From Rhodococcoides fascians NBRC 12155 = LMG 3623 (lineage in GTDB: Bacteria; Actinomycetota; Actinomycetes; Mycobacteriales; Mycobacteriaceae), in the NCBI RefSeq assembly GCF_001894785.1, contig NZ_BCWW01000004.1, positions 1 through 64,000 on the forward strand: 64,000 nt of DNA, in the 5' to 3' direction. Shown here in pieces: positions 36,355-45,042 of the stretch (within the stretch, counting starts at the first letter, position 1; every line of letters starts with the position of its first letter). The translations under genes were made by a program, and so were the position numbers. The notes beneath the pieces are model-generated. The model did not search any database. It saw only the letters and a list, made by a program, of their open reading frames with translations, and was not told the DNA's origin.

Positions 36355-38154
36355 CGTCTTGACGACGGACGCCATCTGGCCGTACGCGCCGCTGGCCAGA
36401 TTTTCCAGGAGCGCCAGCTTCACTTCCGGGGCGTCCCGAGTCAGTGACTCGAAGTGCGATACCGACACGACCACCAGATCGACAGGGGTGTCGGCCACCA
36501 TGTCCAGCAGGAACGGCACCGACATCAGCAGTGGCATCTCGCCGAAGCTCATCCCGGGGGAGAGCGTCGTGATGCGGTGTGTGCCCCCGTCTGCGGACAC
36601 GGCCGTCGATGTCACTTCTCCGCGCAGGATCAAGAACAGACCCGCTGCCGGCGCACCACGGTGAACGATGACGTCGCCCCGTGCGTAGTGACGTTTCTCC
36701 AGATATGGAGTCACCGAGTCGAATTGCTCGGTGGACAGACCGGCGAGCAACGGGTGCTCGGCCGGAGTGATCTCTGCCGGTTGCCGCGCGCCGGAGCAGT
36801 GCCGATCGAGCAGCAGGTTCTCTGCCCACTGGATGGCCGAGCTCAGACTCGAGTACACCCGGCCCGCCGGATCGTTCGGGTCCAGGCTCGACGTCGTGTG
36901 GCCCATGATGGCTCTGGGATCCACCAGGCACACCACACAGCCGTGGTCGGCGAGATCGCGGCGTAGGTCCTCGAACATCGAACGGGCGATGTCGCTCACC
37001 TCGTCGACGCCACGAACGTCGATGACGAGTGCATCGAGATTCCGGTCGAGGTTGCCGATCTCGCGGACCGCTGTCTCGGCACCCGAGAACAGCAGGTCCC
37101 CGTGCAACTCGTAGACCCGCGCCCGGTCGCCGACTGCAGCGAGTGTGGCCTGTTCGATCTCGGATCGTCGTTTTCGCGACGGTGCCTCGGTGAGAACGTA
37201 CCGACGTCGAATCGACGACTTCGCGGCCCGAGTGACATGTAGAAAGTGCAATTCGAGTCTGGTGGAGAGTTCTCGGCAGGCAGCAACGCCGCGCACGCTG
37301 TTGCCGTGCGAATCGAGGCGGGGGGAGTAGACGGCGATGCCCATCTGCCCAGGAAGCACCGCCAGGATGCCGCCGCCGACCCCACTCTTGGCCGGCATAC
37401 CCACCCGCGCCACCCAGTCGCCTGCGCCGTCGTACATCCCACAGGTCGTCATCACCGACAGCACGCGTTCGACCAGTGCGGGTGCCAGGGCGCGCTCCTT
37501 GGTGTGGGGATTGACTCCGTTGTTGGCCATCGTGGCGGCCATCATGGCCAGATCCGCCGCCGTGACGTCGATCGAGCACTGGCGGAAGTACAGGTCGACG
37601 GCGGCCTCCGGATCGTGGTCGATGATGCCGAAGGACCGCAGCATGTAGCCGATGGCGCGATTGCGGTGTCCGGTGCGCGCTTCGGATCGGTACACGGCGT
37701 CGTTGAAGCTCAGAGACCTTCCTGCATACCGGGAATACGACGCTCGAATGCGCTCGAATCGTTCCTCTGCGGTGCGGCCGGCGATGAGCGACGCGGACGT
37801 GATCGCACCCGCGTTGATCATCGGGTTTCGGGGCCGCTCCGTGACGGGGTCCAGGCTGATCTCGTTGAACGGCTCACCCGAGGGTTCGACGTCGATCTTG
37901 CCTGCGACGACGTCGAGCCCGCGGTCGGCCAGCGCGAGTGCATAGGTGAAGGGTTTCGAGATGGATTGGATGGTGAACGGCATCCTCGTGTCGCCGACTT
38001 CGTACAGGTAGCCGTCGGTGGTCGTCAGGGCGATACCGAAGCCGTCCGGCGTCACGGCTGCGAGTTCGGGGATGTAGTCGGCGACCTGTCCCGACGCGTC
38101 GTCCCGGCACAGTTCGTGAACCCGGGTCAGGATGGCATCGACGACGTTGCTCAT
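36328..38154 (-). CDS. glsA: Glutaminase A fused to STAS and cyclic-nucleotide-binding domains
   Basis: A 608-residue fusion. Residues of about 15-310 are a serine-dependent glutaminase of the beta-lactamase-like fold (PFTIQSISKPFTYALAL with the Ser-x-x-Lys pair; NPMINAGAI; AKSGVGGGI), which turns glutamine into glutamate and ammonia. A STAS domain follows (about 345-450, NLDALVIDVRGVDEVSD), then a CNB domain (about 480-590, YARGDVIVHRGAPAAGLFLI and GMSFGEMPLL). The two C-terminal modules suggest control by a nucleotide or partner protein. I used the ATG at 38154, 7 bases from a TACAGT -10; a GTG at 38163 is possible. Confidence 0.92.
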   Translation of the reverse strand: MSNVVDAILTRVHELCRDDASGQVADYIPELAAVTPDGFGIALTTTDGYLYEVGDTRMPFTIQSISKPFTYALALADRGLDVVAGKIDVEPSGEPFNEISLDPVTERPRNPMINAGAITSASLIAGRTAEERFERIRASYSRYAGRSLSFNDAVYRSEARTGHRNRAIGYMLRSFGIIDHDPEAAVDLYFRQCSIDVTAADLAMMAATMANNGVNPHTKERALAPALVERVLSVMTTCGMYDGAGDWVARVGMPAKSGVGGGILAVLPGQMGIAVYSPRLDSHGNSVRGVAACRELSTRLELHFLHVTRAAKSSIRRRYVLTEAPSRKRRSEIEQATLAAVGDRARVYELHGDLLFSGAETAVREIGNLDRNLDALVIDVRGVDEVSDIARSMFEDLRRDLADHGCVVCLVDPRAIMGHTTSSLDPNDPAGRVYSSLSSAIQWAENLLLDRHCSGARQPAEITPAEHPLLAGLSTEQFDSVTPYLEKRHYARGDVIVHRGAPAAGLFLILRGEVTSTAVSADGGTHRITTLSPGMSFGEMPLLMSVPFLLDMVADTPVDLVVVSVSHFESLTRDAPEVKLALLENLASGAYGQMASVVKTLGRFDIGI

Positions 38155-38161
38155 GGGCGAC

Positions 38162-38167
38162 ACTGTA
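38162..38167 (-). promoter_or_regulatory. -10 element for leaderless glutaminase gene
   Basis: TACAGT on the minus strand, then 7 bases to the ATG at 38154. No ribosome-binding site is visible and the -35 region is not consensus. Confidence 0.45.
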
Positions 38168-38334
38168 TGTCGGGTGTCCGTTTCGAGCGTATTCGAGGTT
38201 AGGGGCGACTGACCCCGGGCACCTGCCTACTCGACGGTAGTGTCGGCGAGACAATGCTGGACGGGGCGGCTGGGTGCAGCCACTCCGTAGACTGGTTTTT
38301 CGAATATGTTTTCCGGCCGGAGGGAGCGATCTCG

Positions 38335-40215
38335 TTGGGTGTCCTAGCGCGAATTCAGACGCCCGAGGACTTGCGCGACCTCGATAGTGCGGAGCTGGCC
38401 GAACTGGCTCGCGAGATCCGCGCCTTCCTGGTCGAGAAGGTATCGGCAACAGGGGGCCACCTCGGTCCCAATCTGGGAGTGGTGGAGCTGACTCTGGCGA
38501 TCCACCGCACCTTCGACTCACCGCGTGATCCGGTCATTTTCGACACGGGCCACCAGGCCTACGTGCACAAGATGCTCACCGGACGCGCAGGAATGTTCGA
38601 CACACTCCGCAAGCAGGGCGGGCTGTCCGGCTATCCGTCTCGGGTCGAGAGCGAACACGACTGGGTCGAGTCCTCGCACGCATCGGCATCCTTGTCGTAC
38701 GCCGACGGGTTGGCCAAAGCGTTCGCCCTCAAGGGAGAGACCGACCGGCATGTCGTCGCTGTGGTCGGTGACGGCGCGCTGACCGGGGGTATGTGCTGGG
38801 AGGCGCTCAACAACATCGCCGCCGGCCGAGACCGGTCGCTGGTGATCGTCGTCAACGACAACGGCCGTTCGTACGCCCCGACGATCGGCGGTTTGGCCGA
38901 TCACCTGGCAGCTCTGCGACTGCAGCCGGGATACGAGAAGATTCTCGACAACGGCCGCCGGATCGTGCGACGGATCCCCGTCGTCGGCCGCGCCGCCTAC
39001 ACGATGCTGCACGGCATGAAAGCGGGAGTGAAGGACGCCATCAGCCCGCAGGTCATGTTCACCGATCTCGGCATCAAGTACCTGGGCCCGGTGGACGGTC
39101 ACGACCAGCACGCCATGGAATCGGCACTGCGCAGAGCCAAGGCGTACGGCGGCCCGGTCATCGTGCACGCGGTAACGCGCAAGGGCATGGGATATATCCA
39201 TGCCGAGAACGACGTGGCCGACCAGATGCACGCCACCGGCGTCATCGATCCTGCGACCGGCCTCGCCCGATCCAAATCGGCTCCGGATTGGACGTCGGTG
39301 TTCTCGGCGGCGCTCATCGAGCAGGGCGAGCAGAACGAGGACGTCGTGGCCATCACCGCCGCAATGGCCGCGCCCACCGGGCTCGCGGCGTTCGGGGTGC
39401 GGTTTCCGGACCGAATGTTCGACGTGGGTATCGCCGAGCAGCATGCGATGACGTCGGCCGCCGGGCTTGCGCTCGGCGGCATGCATCCCGTGGTCGCCAT
39501 CTACTCCACGTTCCTCAACCGCGCGTTCGATCAACTGCTGATGGACGTCGCCCTGTTGGGTCTTCCCGTCACCATCGTGTTGGATCGCGCGGGAGTCACC
39601 GGTGCCGACGGCGCGTCCCACAACGGCATGTGGGACATGTCTCTACTCGGCATCGTTCCGGGCATGAAGGTGGCAGCGCCCCGAGACGCCGCCACTCTTC
39701 GAGAGGAGCTGGCCGAGGCGATCGCCACCTCGGACGGCCCTACGGCACTTCGCTTCCCGAAGGGCGCGGTCACCGAAACAGTGCCTGCGGTGCGCAGGTT
39801 GGACGGAATACTCGACGTGCTGACCGAGCCGTCCGAGGCCACCGGCGACGTGCTGATCGTTGCTGTCGGAGTGTTCGGGTCGCTCGCCCTCGACGCCGCG
39901 AAAAAGCTCGAAGCAGAGGGTATTTCGGTTGCCGTCGTGGATCCACGCTGGGTGCTCCCGGTCCCGCAGTCGCTGCTCAAGATGGCCGAGGATTACCGGT
40001 TGGTCGTCACCGTCGAGGACAGCGGCCTGCACGGCGGGATAGGTTCGACGCTCTCGGCCGCGCTGCGCGGTGCCGGTGTCGACGTGCCCTGCCGCGATCT
40101 CGGTGTGCCGCAACGGTTTCTGGACCACGCATCGCGGGAGCAACTGCACCACGAGTTCGGACTCACCTGCGAAACCGTGGTGCAGCAAGTTTCGCATTGG
40201 GTCAAGAGCCTCTGA
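38335..40215 (+). CDS. dxs: 1-deoxy-D-xylulose-5-phosphate synthase
   Basis: A 626-residue thiamine-diphosphate enzyme that condenses pyruvate and glyceraldehyde 3-phosphate in the first step of the MEP isoprenoid pathway. Visible are [32 protein letters not shown], the ThDP/Mg motif [17 protein letters not shown] ending NDN, the [14 protein letters not shown] transketolase segment, and the C-terminal domain WVLPVP. The start is probably the TTG at 38335 (a purine-rich GGAGGGAG lies about 11 bases upstream), which matches the mycobacterial length. Its last 14 bases overlap the convergent transporter. Confidence 0.95.
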   Translation: MGVLARIQTPEDLRDLDSAELAELAREIRAFLVEKVSATGGHLGPNLGVVELTLAIHRTFDSPRDPVIFDTGHQAYVHKMLTGRAGMFDTLRKQGGLSGYPSRVESEHDWVESSHASASLSYADGLAKAFALKGETDRHVVAVVGDGALTGGMCWEALNNIAAGRDRSLVIVVNDNGRSYAPTIGGLADHLAALRLQPGYEKILDNGRRIVRRIPVVGRAAYTMLHGMKAGVKDAISPQVMFTDLGIKYLGPVDGHDQHAMESALRRAKAYGGPVIVHAVTRKGMGYIHAENDVADQMHATGVIDPATGLARSKSAPDWTSVFSAALIEQGEQNEDVVAITAAMAAPTGLAAFGVRFPDRMFDVGIAEQHAMTSAAGLALGGMHPVVAIYSTFLNRAFDQLLMDVALLGLPVTIVLDRAGVTGADGASHNGMWDMSLLGIVPGMKVAAPRDAATLREELAEAIATSDGPTALRFPKGAVTETVPAVRRLDGILDVLTEPSEATGDVLIVAVGVFGSLALDAAKKLEAEGISVAVVDPRWVLPVPQSLLKMAEDYRLVVTVEDSGLHGGIGSTLSAALRGAGVDVPCRDLGVPQRFLDHASREQLHHEFGLTCETVVQQVSHWVKSL

Positions 40216-41530
40216 CGGCGTCGGCCGGCTCCGCCTCGCTTCCGACCACGACGCGGCGGCCGGCCACCGCACCTGCTGCAGCCATGGGGATCGTCACCAC
40301 CAGAAGAAACACAATCGACGGTTCCCACCGCTGCGTCGCCGAATGAACGGCCCCGCACACCAGCGGACCGGCAGCAGCCAGCACGTATCCGACCGTCTGC
40401 GCCATGGAACTGAGCGACGCAGCATCACGGGCGTTCGAGGCCCGCAGGTTCATCAGCGTCAGCGCGAGCGACAACTGCCCGCCCTGGCCCAAACCGAGCA
40501 GTACCGCCCACACCAGGGCCCAGGAATCGGCCGACGACACTATCCCGAGCAGGCCCACGCACGTCGGTAGCGTCACGGCGACCGCCAACGCGCTCTGATT
40601 CCCCAACCTTGTCGCGAGGCTCGGAACCGTCAATGCAGTCAGCACGCTGCTGACCGACAATGCCGTCAACAGCAGACCGGCATCACGCGCGTCCACCCCG
40701 CGGTCACGAAAGATCGTCGGTAACCACGCGATCATCGAATACGCCATCAGCGACTGCAAACCCATGAATGCCGTCAACGACCACGCCACGGGCGATGTCA
40801 GAACCCCCGTGCGACTCCCAGGAGCGTCGTCGGGGAGTGTCGCCGACCCGGCAACCGACCGCCCGCGCGACAGCGTTCGCCCGAAGATCGCCATACATCC
40901 GGCGGCCAACACGACCGGAATCGACCACAGCCCCAGAACAATCCGCCAACCACCGTCGAACGCCTCGGCCAACGGAACGGACACTCCCGACGCCACTCCC
41001 GCACTGGCGCTGATCACAGCGGTCAACACCCCGGTCAACAACCCCAGTCGTCGCCCCGCCGCCGCATCGGATTCACCTGCCGAACTCCACTCCCTGCCCC
41101 TGGGTCGTTCCGACAGGCTCCACTCCCTGCCCCTGGGTCGTTCCGACAGGCTCCACTCACGCACCACCAGACGGACGAAAACCGGACCCAACACATTCGC
41201 CACCGCGATACCCGCCGCCGCGACGAGAGTGCCGACCACGAGGATCGGCCACGACGGCACCGCGCGTACAGCTGTGCCGACGGCCACCAGGAACAGGCAC
41301 ACCACGAGAACGTGCGTGACCTGGGCGCGGCGCACGAAATAGCGTGCGGTGGCGGCGAATACACCGAGGCAGATCACCGGACCCGTAGTCAGCAACGCCA
41401 TGGATGTCGAGTTCGCGGAGTAGAACTCGGCGATGTCGGAGGTGAGTGCCGACGTACTGCCGAACAGCAGGCGCAGGCTCAGTCCGAACACCACGACGGT
41501 GCCCACGGCGCATGCGATACGAAGCTTCAT
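40202..41530 (-). CDS. MFS transporter (CynX/NimT-like) with an internal duplication
   Basis: A 442-residue major facilitator with 12 predicted helices, of the CynX/NimT group (cyanate or nitroimidazole-type exporters; substrate unknown). The cytoplasmic loop after about residue 122 holds two copies of [11 protein letters not shown] plus a third partial copy (REWS), coded by a 33-bp tandem repeat at 41085-41159. The loop is otherwise short in the family, so this looks like an in-frame insertion. The rest of the fold appears complete, with [20 protein letters not shown] and [16 protein letters not shown] intact. Confidence 0.87.
   Translation of the reverse strand: MKLRIACAVGTVVVFGLSLRLLFGSTSALTSDIAEFYSANSTSMALLTTGPVICLGVFAATARYFVRRAQVTHVLVVCLFLVAVGTAVRAVPSWPILVVGTLVAAAGIAVANVLGPVFVRLVVREWSLSERPRGREWSLSERPRGREWSSAGESDAAAGRRLGLLTGVLTAVISASAGVASGVSVPLAEAFDGGWRIVLGLWSIPVVLAAGCMAIFGRTLSRGRSVAGSATLPDDAPGSRTGVLTSPVAWSLTAFMGLQSLMAYSMIAWLPTIFRDRGVDARDAGLLLTALSVSSVLTALTVPSLATRLGNQSALAVAVTLPTCVGLLGIVSSADSWALVWAVLLGLGQGGQLSLALTLMNLRASNARDAASLSSMAQTVGYVLAAAGPLVCGAVHSATQRWEPSIVFLLVVTIPMAAAGAVAGRRVVVGSEAEPADAVRGS
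41085..41159. repeat. 33-bp tandem repeat (2.3 copies) inside the MFS gene
   Basis: Identical 33-bp units lie at 41085-41117 and 41118-41150, followed by a 9-base partial third copy whose last base differs. Each unit contains a small hairpin (GTCG, TTC, CGAC flanked by CCTG and CAGG). The length is a multiple of three, so the reading frame is kept. Confidence 0.93.
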
Positions 41531-41629
41531 GTCCTACTTTCGACGGCAGATCGACCGACAGAGTGCACCCCCACCCTGCCTTATCGGTCGAGAGAACCGC
41601 GGACCCGCCGTCGTTCGGGCAACCTCGAT

Positions 41630-43027
41630 TCAGACGCCCATCTCTTCGAGTTCCATCCCTTTGGTCTCGGTGATCTTGTATTTGACGAAGAAGAAGGAAA
41701 GGAGAGCGAACAGTGCGAAGAACGAGTAGATGAAGCCGAGTCCGATGGTGTCGGACAACGGCGGGAATGCCAATGTGATGGCGAAATTCGCTATCCAGTT
41801 CGCGGCGGTACTGATGCCCAACGCCACTGCACGCATTCGATTGGGGAACATCTCTCCGAGCATCACCCACATGATCGGTCCCCATGTTGCTGCGAAGAAG
41901 ACCACGAACAGATTTGCGCCGACGAGCGCGACCGGGCCCCACGGCGACGGCAATTCCAGTTGGTCGCCGCTTCCGACGGCTTGCGTGAACGAGACTGCGG
42001 CCAGGACCAAACCGACGAACATGCCGATCGAGCCGATCATCAACAGATTTCGGCGACCGAATCGATCGACGAACAAGATTGCGACGAATGTCATCGATAC
42101 ATTGATGACGGACGTGATCACCGACGTGACGAACGATTGATTCTCGCTGAAGCCCACCGATTTCCACAGCGTCGTCGAGTAGTAGAAGATCGCGTTGATC
42201 CCGACGAACTGCTGCAGAATCGCCATTGTGATACCGACCCACACGATCGGCTGCAGACCGAATTTGGGGCCTCGGATATCGGCGAACGAGGATTTGGATT
42301 CTCGCCGGAGAGTCAGGCGAATTTCCCGGATGCGTTCGTCGGGATTCACTTCGCCGGTGATGTCGCCCAGAATGCGTGCAGCTTCCTCGTCGAGGTGTTT
42401 ACCCACCAGATACCGAGGTGATTCTGGAATGAGTGTCGCGAGAAATCCGTAGACCAGTGCGGGCGCGACCCCGACCAGGAACAAACACCGCCACGCTTCG
42501 AGGCCGAACCACAGATCGTTCGACGGTCCGCCTGCCGCGTTCTGAAGAACCGCATCCGAGAGCAGCGCGGCAAAGATTCCGACGGTGATTGCCAATTGCT
42601 GCAGCGATGCCAATCCACCGCGATAGCGAGCCGGTGCTATCTCCGAGATGTACGCCGGCGCGATCACCGACGCAATTCCGATACCCAGCCCGCCGAGGAC
42701 CCTCCACAACATCAGATCGGGGACGCTGAAGGCGAACCCGGACCCCACCGAGGAAATGGTGAACAGCGCAGAGCCGAGCAGCATCACCTTCTTGCGGCCC
42801 CAACTGTCGGCCAGGCGACCGGCGAACCAGGCCCCGACCGCGCACCCGAGGAGTGCGATTGCGACCGCGAACCCCGTGACGAACGAGGACAGAGCGAAAT
42901 TCTCCTGGATCGAGTCGACTGCACCGTTGACGACGGACGAATCGAATCCGAACAGAAACCCGCCGACAGCGGCGGCGATGGTGACTCCGATGACCTTTGC
43001 GGTGTGCCGATCGGTCGATTGCGTCAT
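41630..43027 (-). CDS. Sugar-porter family MFS transporter
   Basis: A 465-residue proton/sugar symporter-like protein with 12 predicted helices. Signatures: GGFLFGFDSSVVNGAV in helix 1, GRLADSWGRKK in loop 2-3, PESPRYLVGKH at the central loop, QQFVGINAIFYYST in helix 7, DRFGRRNLL in loop 8-9, and a closing ETKGMELEEM. This places it near the myo-inositol, glucose and xylose carriers (IolT, GlcP, XylE). No catabolic genes adjoin it, so the substrate is open. Confidence 0.93.
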   Translation of the reverse strand: MTQSTDRHTAKVIGVTIAAAVGGFLFGFDSSVVNGAVDSIQENFALSSFVTGFAVAIALLGCAVGAWFAGRLADSWGRKKVMLLGSALFTISSVGSGFAFSVPDLMLWRVLGGLGIGIASVIAPAYISEIAPARYRGGLASLQQLAITVGIFAALLSDAVLQNAAGGPSNDLWFGLEAWRCLFLVGVAPALVYGFLATLIPESPRYLVGKHLDEEAARILGDITGEVNPDERIREIRLTLRRESKSSFADIRGPKFGLQPIVWVGITMAILQQFVGINAIFYYSTTLWKSVGFSENQSFVTSVITSVINVSMTFVAILFVDRFGRRNLLMIGSIGMFVGLVLAAVSFTQAVGSGDQLELPSPWGPVALVGANLFVVFFAATWGPIMWVMLGEMFPNRMRAVALGISTAANWIANFAITLAFPPLSDTIGLGFIYSFFALFALLSFFFVKYKITETKGMELEEMGV

Positions 43028-43178
43028 GGCATGAACCAGCTTTCGGGTGAACAGCGTCCATGGTGGTCATCGCCATCTTCGTCCTCGCACACACGGAATG
43101 GGAGCGAAATCGCCTCGATATTCGTGGCGTGCAGCAATCCAATTGCCGAAATAGGTGAATTGTCCGATATTGCGCTGT

Positions 43179-43234
43179 CGAACTCGAAGTTGCGGACGGA
43201 AAACTGCCGTAAGTCGTCCATAACTTCGAGTTCG
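43179..43234. repeat. Inverted-repeat element, copy A
   Basis: Arms of 20 bases (43179-43198 and 43215-43234) pair with two mismatches around a 16-base loop. The innermost part is GGACG and CGTCC, and the right arm contains CGTCCATAAC, shared with copy B at 44976-45033. It lies just downstream of the NAD-binding gene's stop and could also act as its terminator. Confidence 0.8.
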
Positions 43235-43245
43235 GCGGCAGGTGG

Positions 43246-43992
43246 CTATCGCGCCTTGGTGGCCGACCACTGATCGAAGGTCTGGAAACCGTGATCCGAA
43301 CCGGTCGTGGTGACCAACGTTCCGTCGCGCATCGCCCGGCCGTACGCCCCCGGGACGGGAACTTCGAGCACCACGCCACGGGCACCGATGGCACGTGCAT
43401 AGCGCCGCACCATCTCGGCCATCCGTTCGTGTCTCGGCCCGCCGAGGTCGGCAACGCGGCCCGCGGGGGAGTGCTCGGCCAGATCGATCAATCGATCGGC
43501 GACCTCGCGGGCGGCGATCGGTTGCGAGACCATCTTCGGGACGATGCTCACCGGACCGAACGACGCGCGTGCACGGATCTGAGCGGCGAATTCGTGGAAC
43601 TGAGTGGCTCGCAGGATCGTCCACGGCACCGACCCGGACCGAATCATGTTCTCCTGCTCGGCTTTTCCGGCGTAGTACGAGTGCGGAGCCTTGTCTATCC
43701 CCACGATGGACAGCGCCACATGGTGGCCGACTCCGGCCTCGATCTCGGCCGCCAGCAAGTTGCGGGTGACGGCGGAGAAGAACGCCGTCGATTCCTTCGC
43801 CGAGACCGTTTGTGTCGACGCGACATCGACGACAGCGTCGACGCCGGCCAGAGCGTCGGACAGGCGGGTCCCGTCGACGAGGTCGACACCGGCCGACCGC
43901 GACAGCACGACGACCTCGTGCCCACGCTCACGCGCCACGTCGACGACATGCGTTCCGACGGTACCTGTTCCACCGGCTACGGCGATCTTCAT
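43246..43992 (-). CDS. NAD(P)-binding epimerase-like protein, ECF41 partner
   Basis: A 248-residue atypical short-chain dehydrogenase (NmrA/epimerase-like). The cofactor motif AVAGGTGTVGTHVVDVARER opens the protein; the usual Tyr-x3-Lys is represented by YYAGKAEQENMIRSG, and WTILRATQFHEFA follows. Substrate unknown. It lies 92 bases downstream of an ECF41 sigma factor gene on the same strand; ECF41 loci typically include such an oxidoreductase, an epimerase or a carboxymuconolactone decarboxylase, so it is probably the sigma factor's target or effector. Confidence 0.86.
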   Translation of the reverse strand: MKIAVAGGTGTVGTHVVDVARERGHEVVVLSRSAGVDLVDGTRLSDALAGVDAVVDVASTQTVSAKESTAFFSAVTRNLLAAEIEAGVGHHVALSIVGIDKAPHSYYAGKAEQENMIRSGSVPWTILRATQFHEFAAQIRARASFGPVSIVPKMVSQPIAAREVADRLIDLAEHSPAGRVADLGGPRHERMAEMVRRYARAIGARGVVLEVPVPGAYGRAMRDGTLVTTTGSDHGFQTFDQWSATKAR

Positions 43993-44084
43993 CGTGTGTC
44001 CACCTGTCCTGTTCGGAGTCGATCGGCTCGAGAAGTTCGGGCCTCACCTGCACTGACGACGTAGCCCACGAGAATGTATGGCCG

Positions 44085-44945
44085 TCACGACCAGTGTCGA
44101 AGTTTCTCCGGGTTCAGCACGATCCACACGTCGGTGACCACGGCGGAATCGGTGCGGAAACCGATCACACCGGTGACCACACCGTGTCGGCGAAGGACTA
44201 TCCCGGTCAGGCCGTTGACCGATTCGATCGACCGGTCGAGGTCGGTGGACTTGACGGTGATACCCCGAACGAAGCGGGCGACTCGATCGGCCCCGCGAAC
44301 CGGGTTGCGGGCCGCCGACACCCGTCCGCCGCCGTCACTGACCAGGGTGATGTCGGGGGCGAGCAGTGCGACGAGCGCATCGAGATCTCCGCCGGCGGCG
44401 GCAGCCACGAAAGCGCGGACGACGCGGTCGTGGGTGTCGGGAGCGCTGGGGCCGCGGCGATCGTCGTGAACCCGTCGCCGGGCGTCCGAGGCCAGTTGGC
44501 GGCAGGCGGCGGGGGTCCGACCGAGAACGTTCGCGATGTCGTCGAATGGAACCGCGAATGCATCGTGCAGCACGAACGCGACACGTTCTGCGGGGCTCAG
44601 TGAATCCAGAACGACGAGCAACGCCAGGCCGACGGACTCGTGGAGGGCGACACGGTCGGCCGGGTCCGATGTGCCGTCGTTGCCGGTCGCAAGGGCTCGG
44701 ACGGGTTCGGGAAGCCATTGCCCCACATAGTGTTCCCGGCGTACGCGGGCGGATCCGAGCAGGTCCAGACAGATGCGGCCGACGACGCGGGTGAGCCACG
44801 CACGGGGGACGTCGATGGCGTCACGTTCGGCGTCTGTGAGTCGGTACCAGCGGAGCAGCGCTTCCGATGCTGCGTCCTCGGCGTCGCTGTAGGAACCCAG
44901 CATTCGATAGGCGATGCCGATCAACCGACTGCGTTCGCTGTTCAT
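44085..44945 (-). CDS. ECF41 sigma factor with SnoaL-like C-terminal domain (SigJ-like)
   Basis: A 286-residue ECF sigma factor without an anti-sigma gene. Regions 2 and 4 occupy about 1-165 (RLIGIAYRMLGSYSDAEDA; VPFDDIANVLGRTPAACRQLA). The C-terminal SnoaL-like extension shows the ECF41 hallmarks: QWLPEP in the linker, SDGGGRVSAARNP, and a final LNPEKL. In this group the extension both activates and restrains the sigma factor. The gene has TAAGGT 8 bases before its ATG. I found no TGTCACA-type ECF41 promoter before the partner gene. Confidence 0.92.
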   Translation of the reverse strand: MNSERSRLIGIAYRMLGSYSDAEDAASEALLRWYRLTDAERDAIDVPRAWLTRVVGRICLDLLGSARVRREHYVGQWLPEPVRALATGNDGTSDPADRVALHESVGLALLVVLDSLSPAERVAFVLHDAFAVPFDDIANVLGRTPAACRQLASDARRRVHDDRRGPSAPDTHDRVVRAFVAAAAGGDLDALVALLAPDITLVSDGGGRVSAARNPVRGADRVARFVRGITVKSTDLDRSIESVNGLTGIVLRRHGVVTGVIGFRTDSAVVTDVWIVLNPEKLRHWS

Positions 44946-44975
44946 CGGGTCAGACCTTATCCCGACACGAAAAAA

Positions 44976-45033
44976 CCGAGTTCGAGGTTGTGGACGAAAA
45001 TCCGGAGAAATCCGTCCATAACCCCGAACTCGG
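44976..45033. repeat. Inverted-repeat element, copy B
   Basis: Arms of 21 bases (44976-44996 and 45013-45033) pair with two mismatches around a 16-base loop. It shares with copy A the GGACG and CGTCCATAAC core, the loop length and the outer CGAACTCG/CGAGTTCG motif. It lies just downstream of the fadB stop and may act as its terminator. Confidence 0.8.
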
Positions 45034-45042
45034 CGGGTAGAG

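Noticed and set aside
38262-38310. A second CGAATA before dxs, considered as a SigK promoter
   Set aside because: The upstream hexamer is CACTCC with a 14-base spacer, too far from the CCATCC-N16 pattern to support SigK control.
41551-41591. 8-bp inverted repeat between the two MFS genes
   Set aside because: The loop is 25 bases and the stem short, so I did not call it a terminator.
43993-44084. ECF41-type promoter before the epimerase-like gene
   Set aside because: No TGTCACA-like sequence with a CGTC at the right distance was found.
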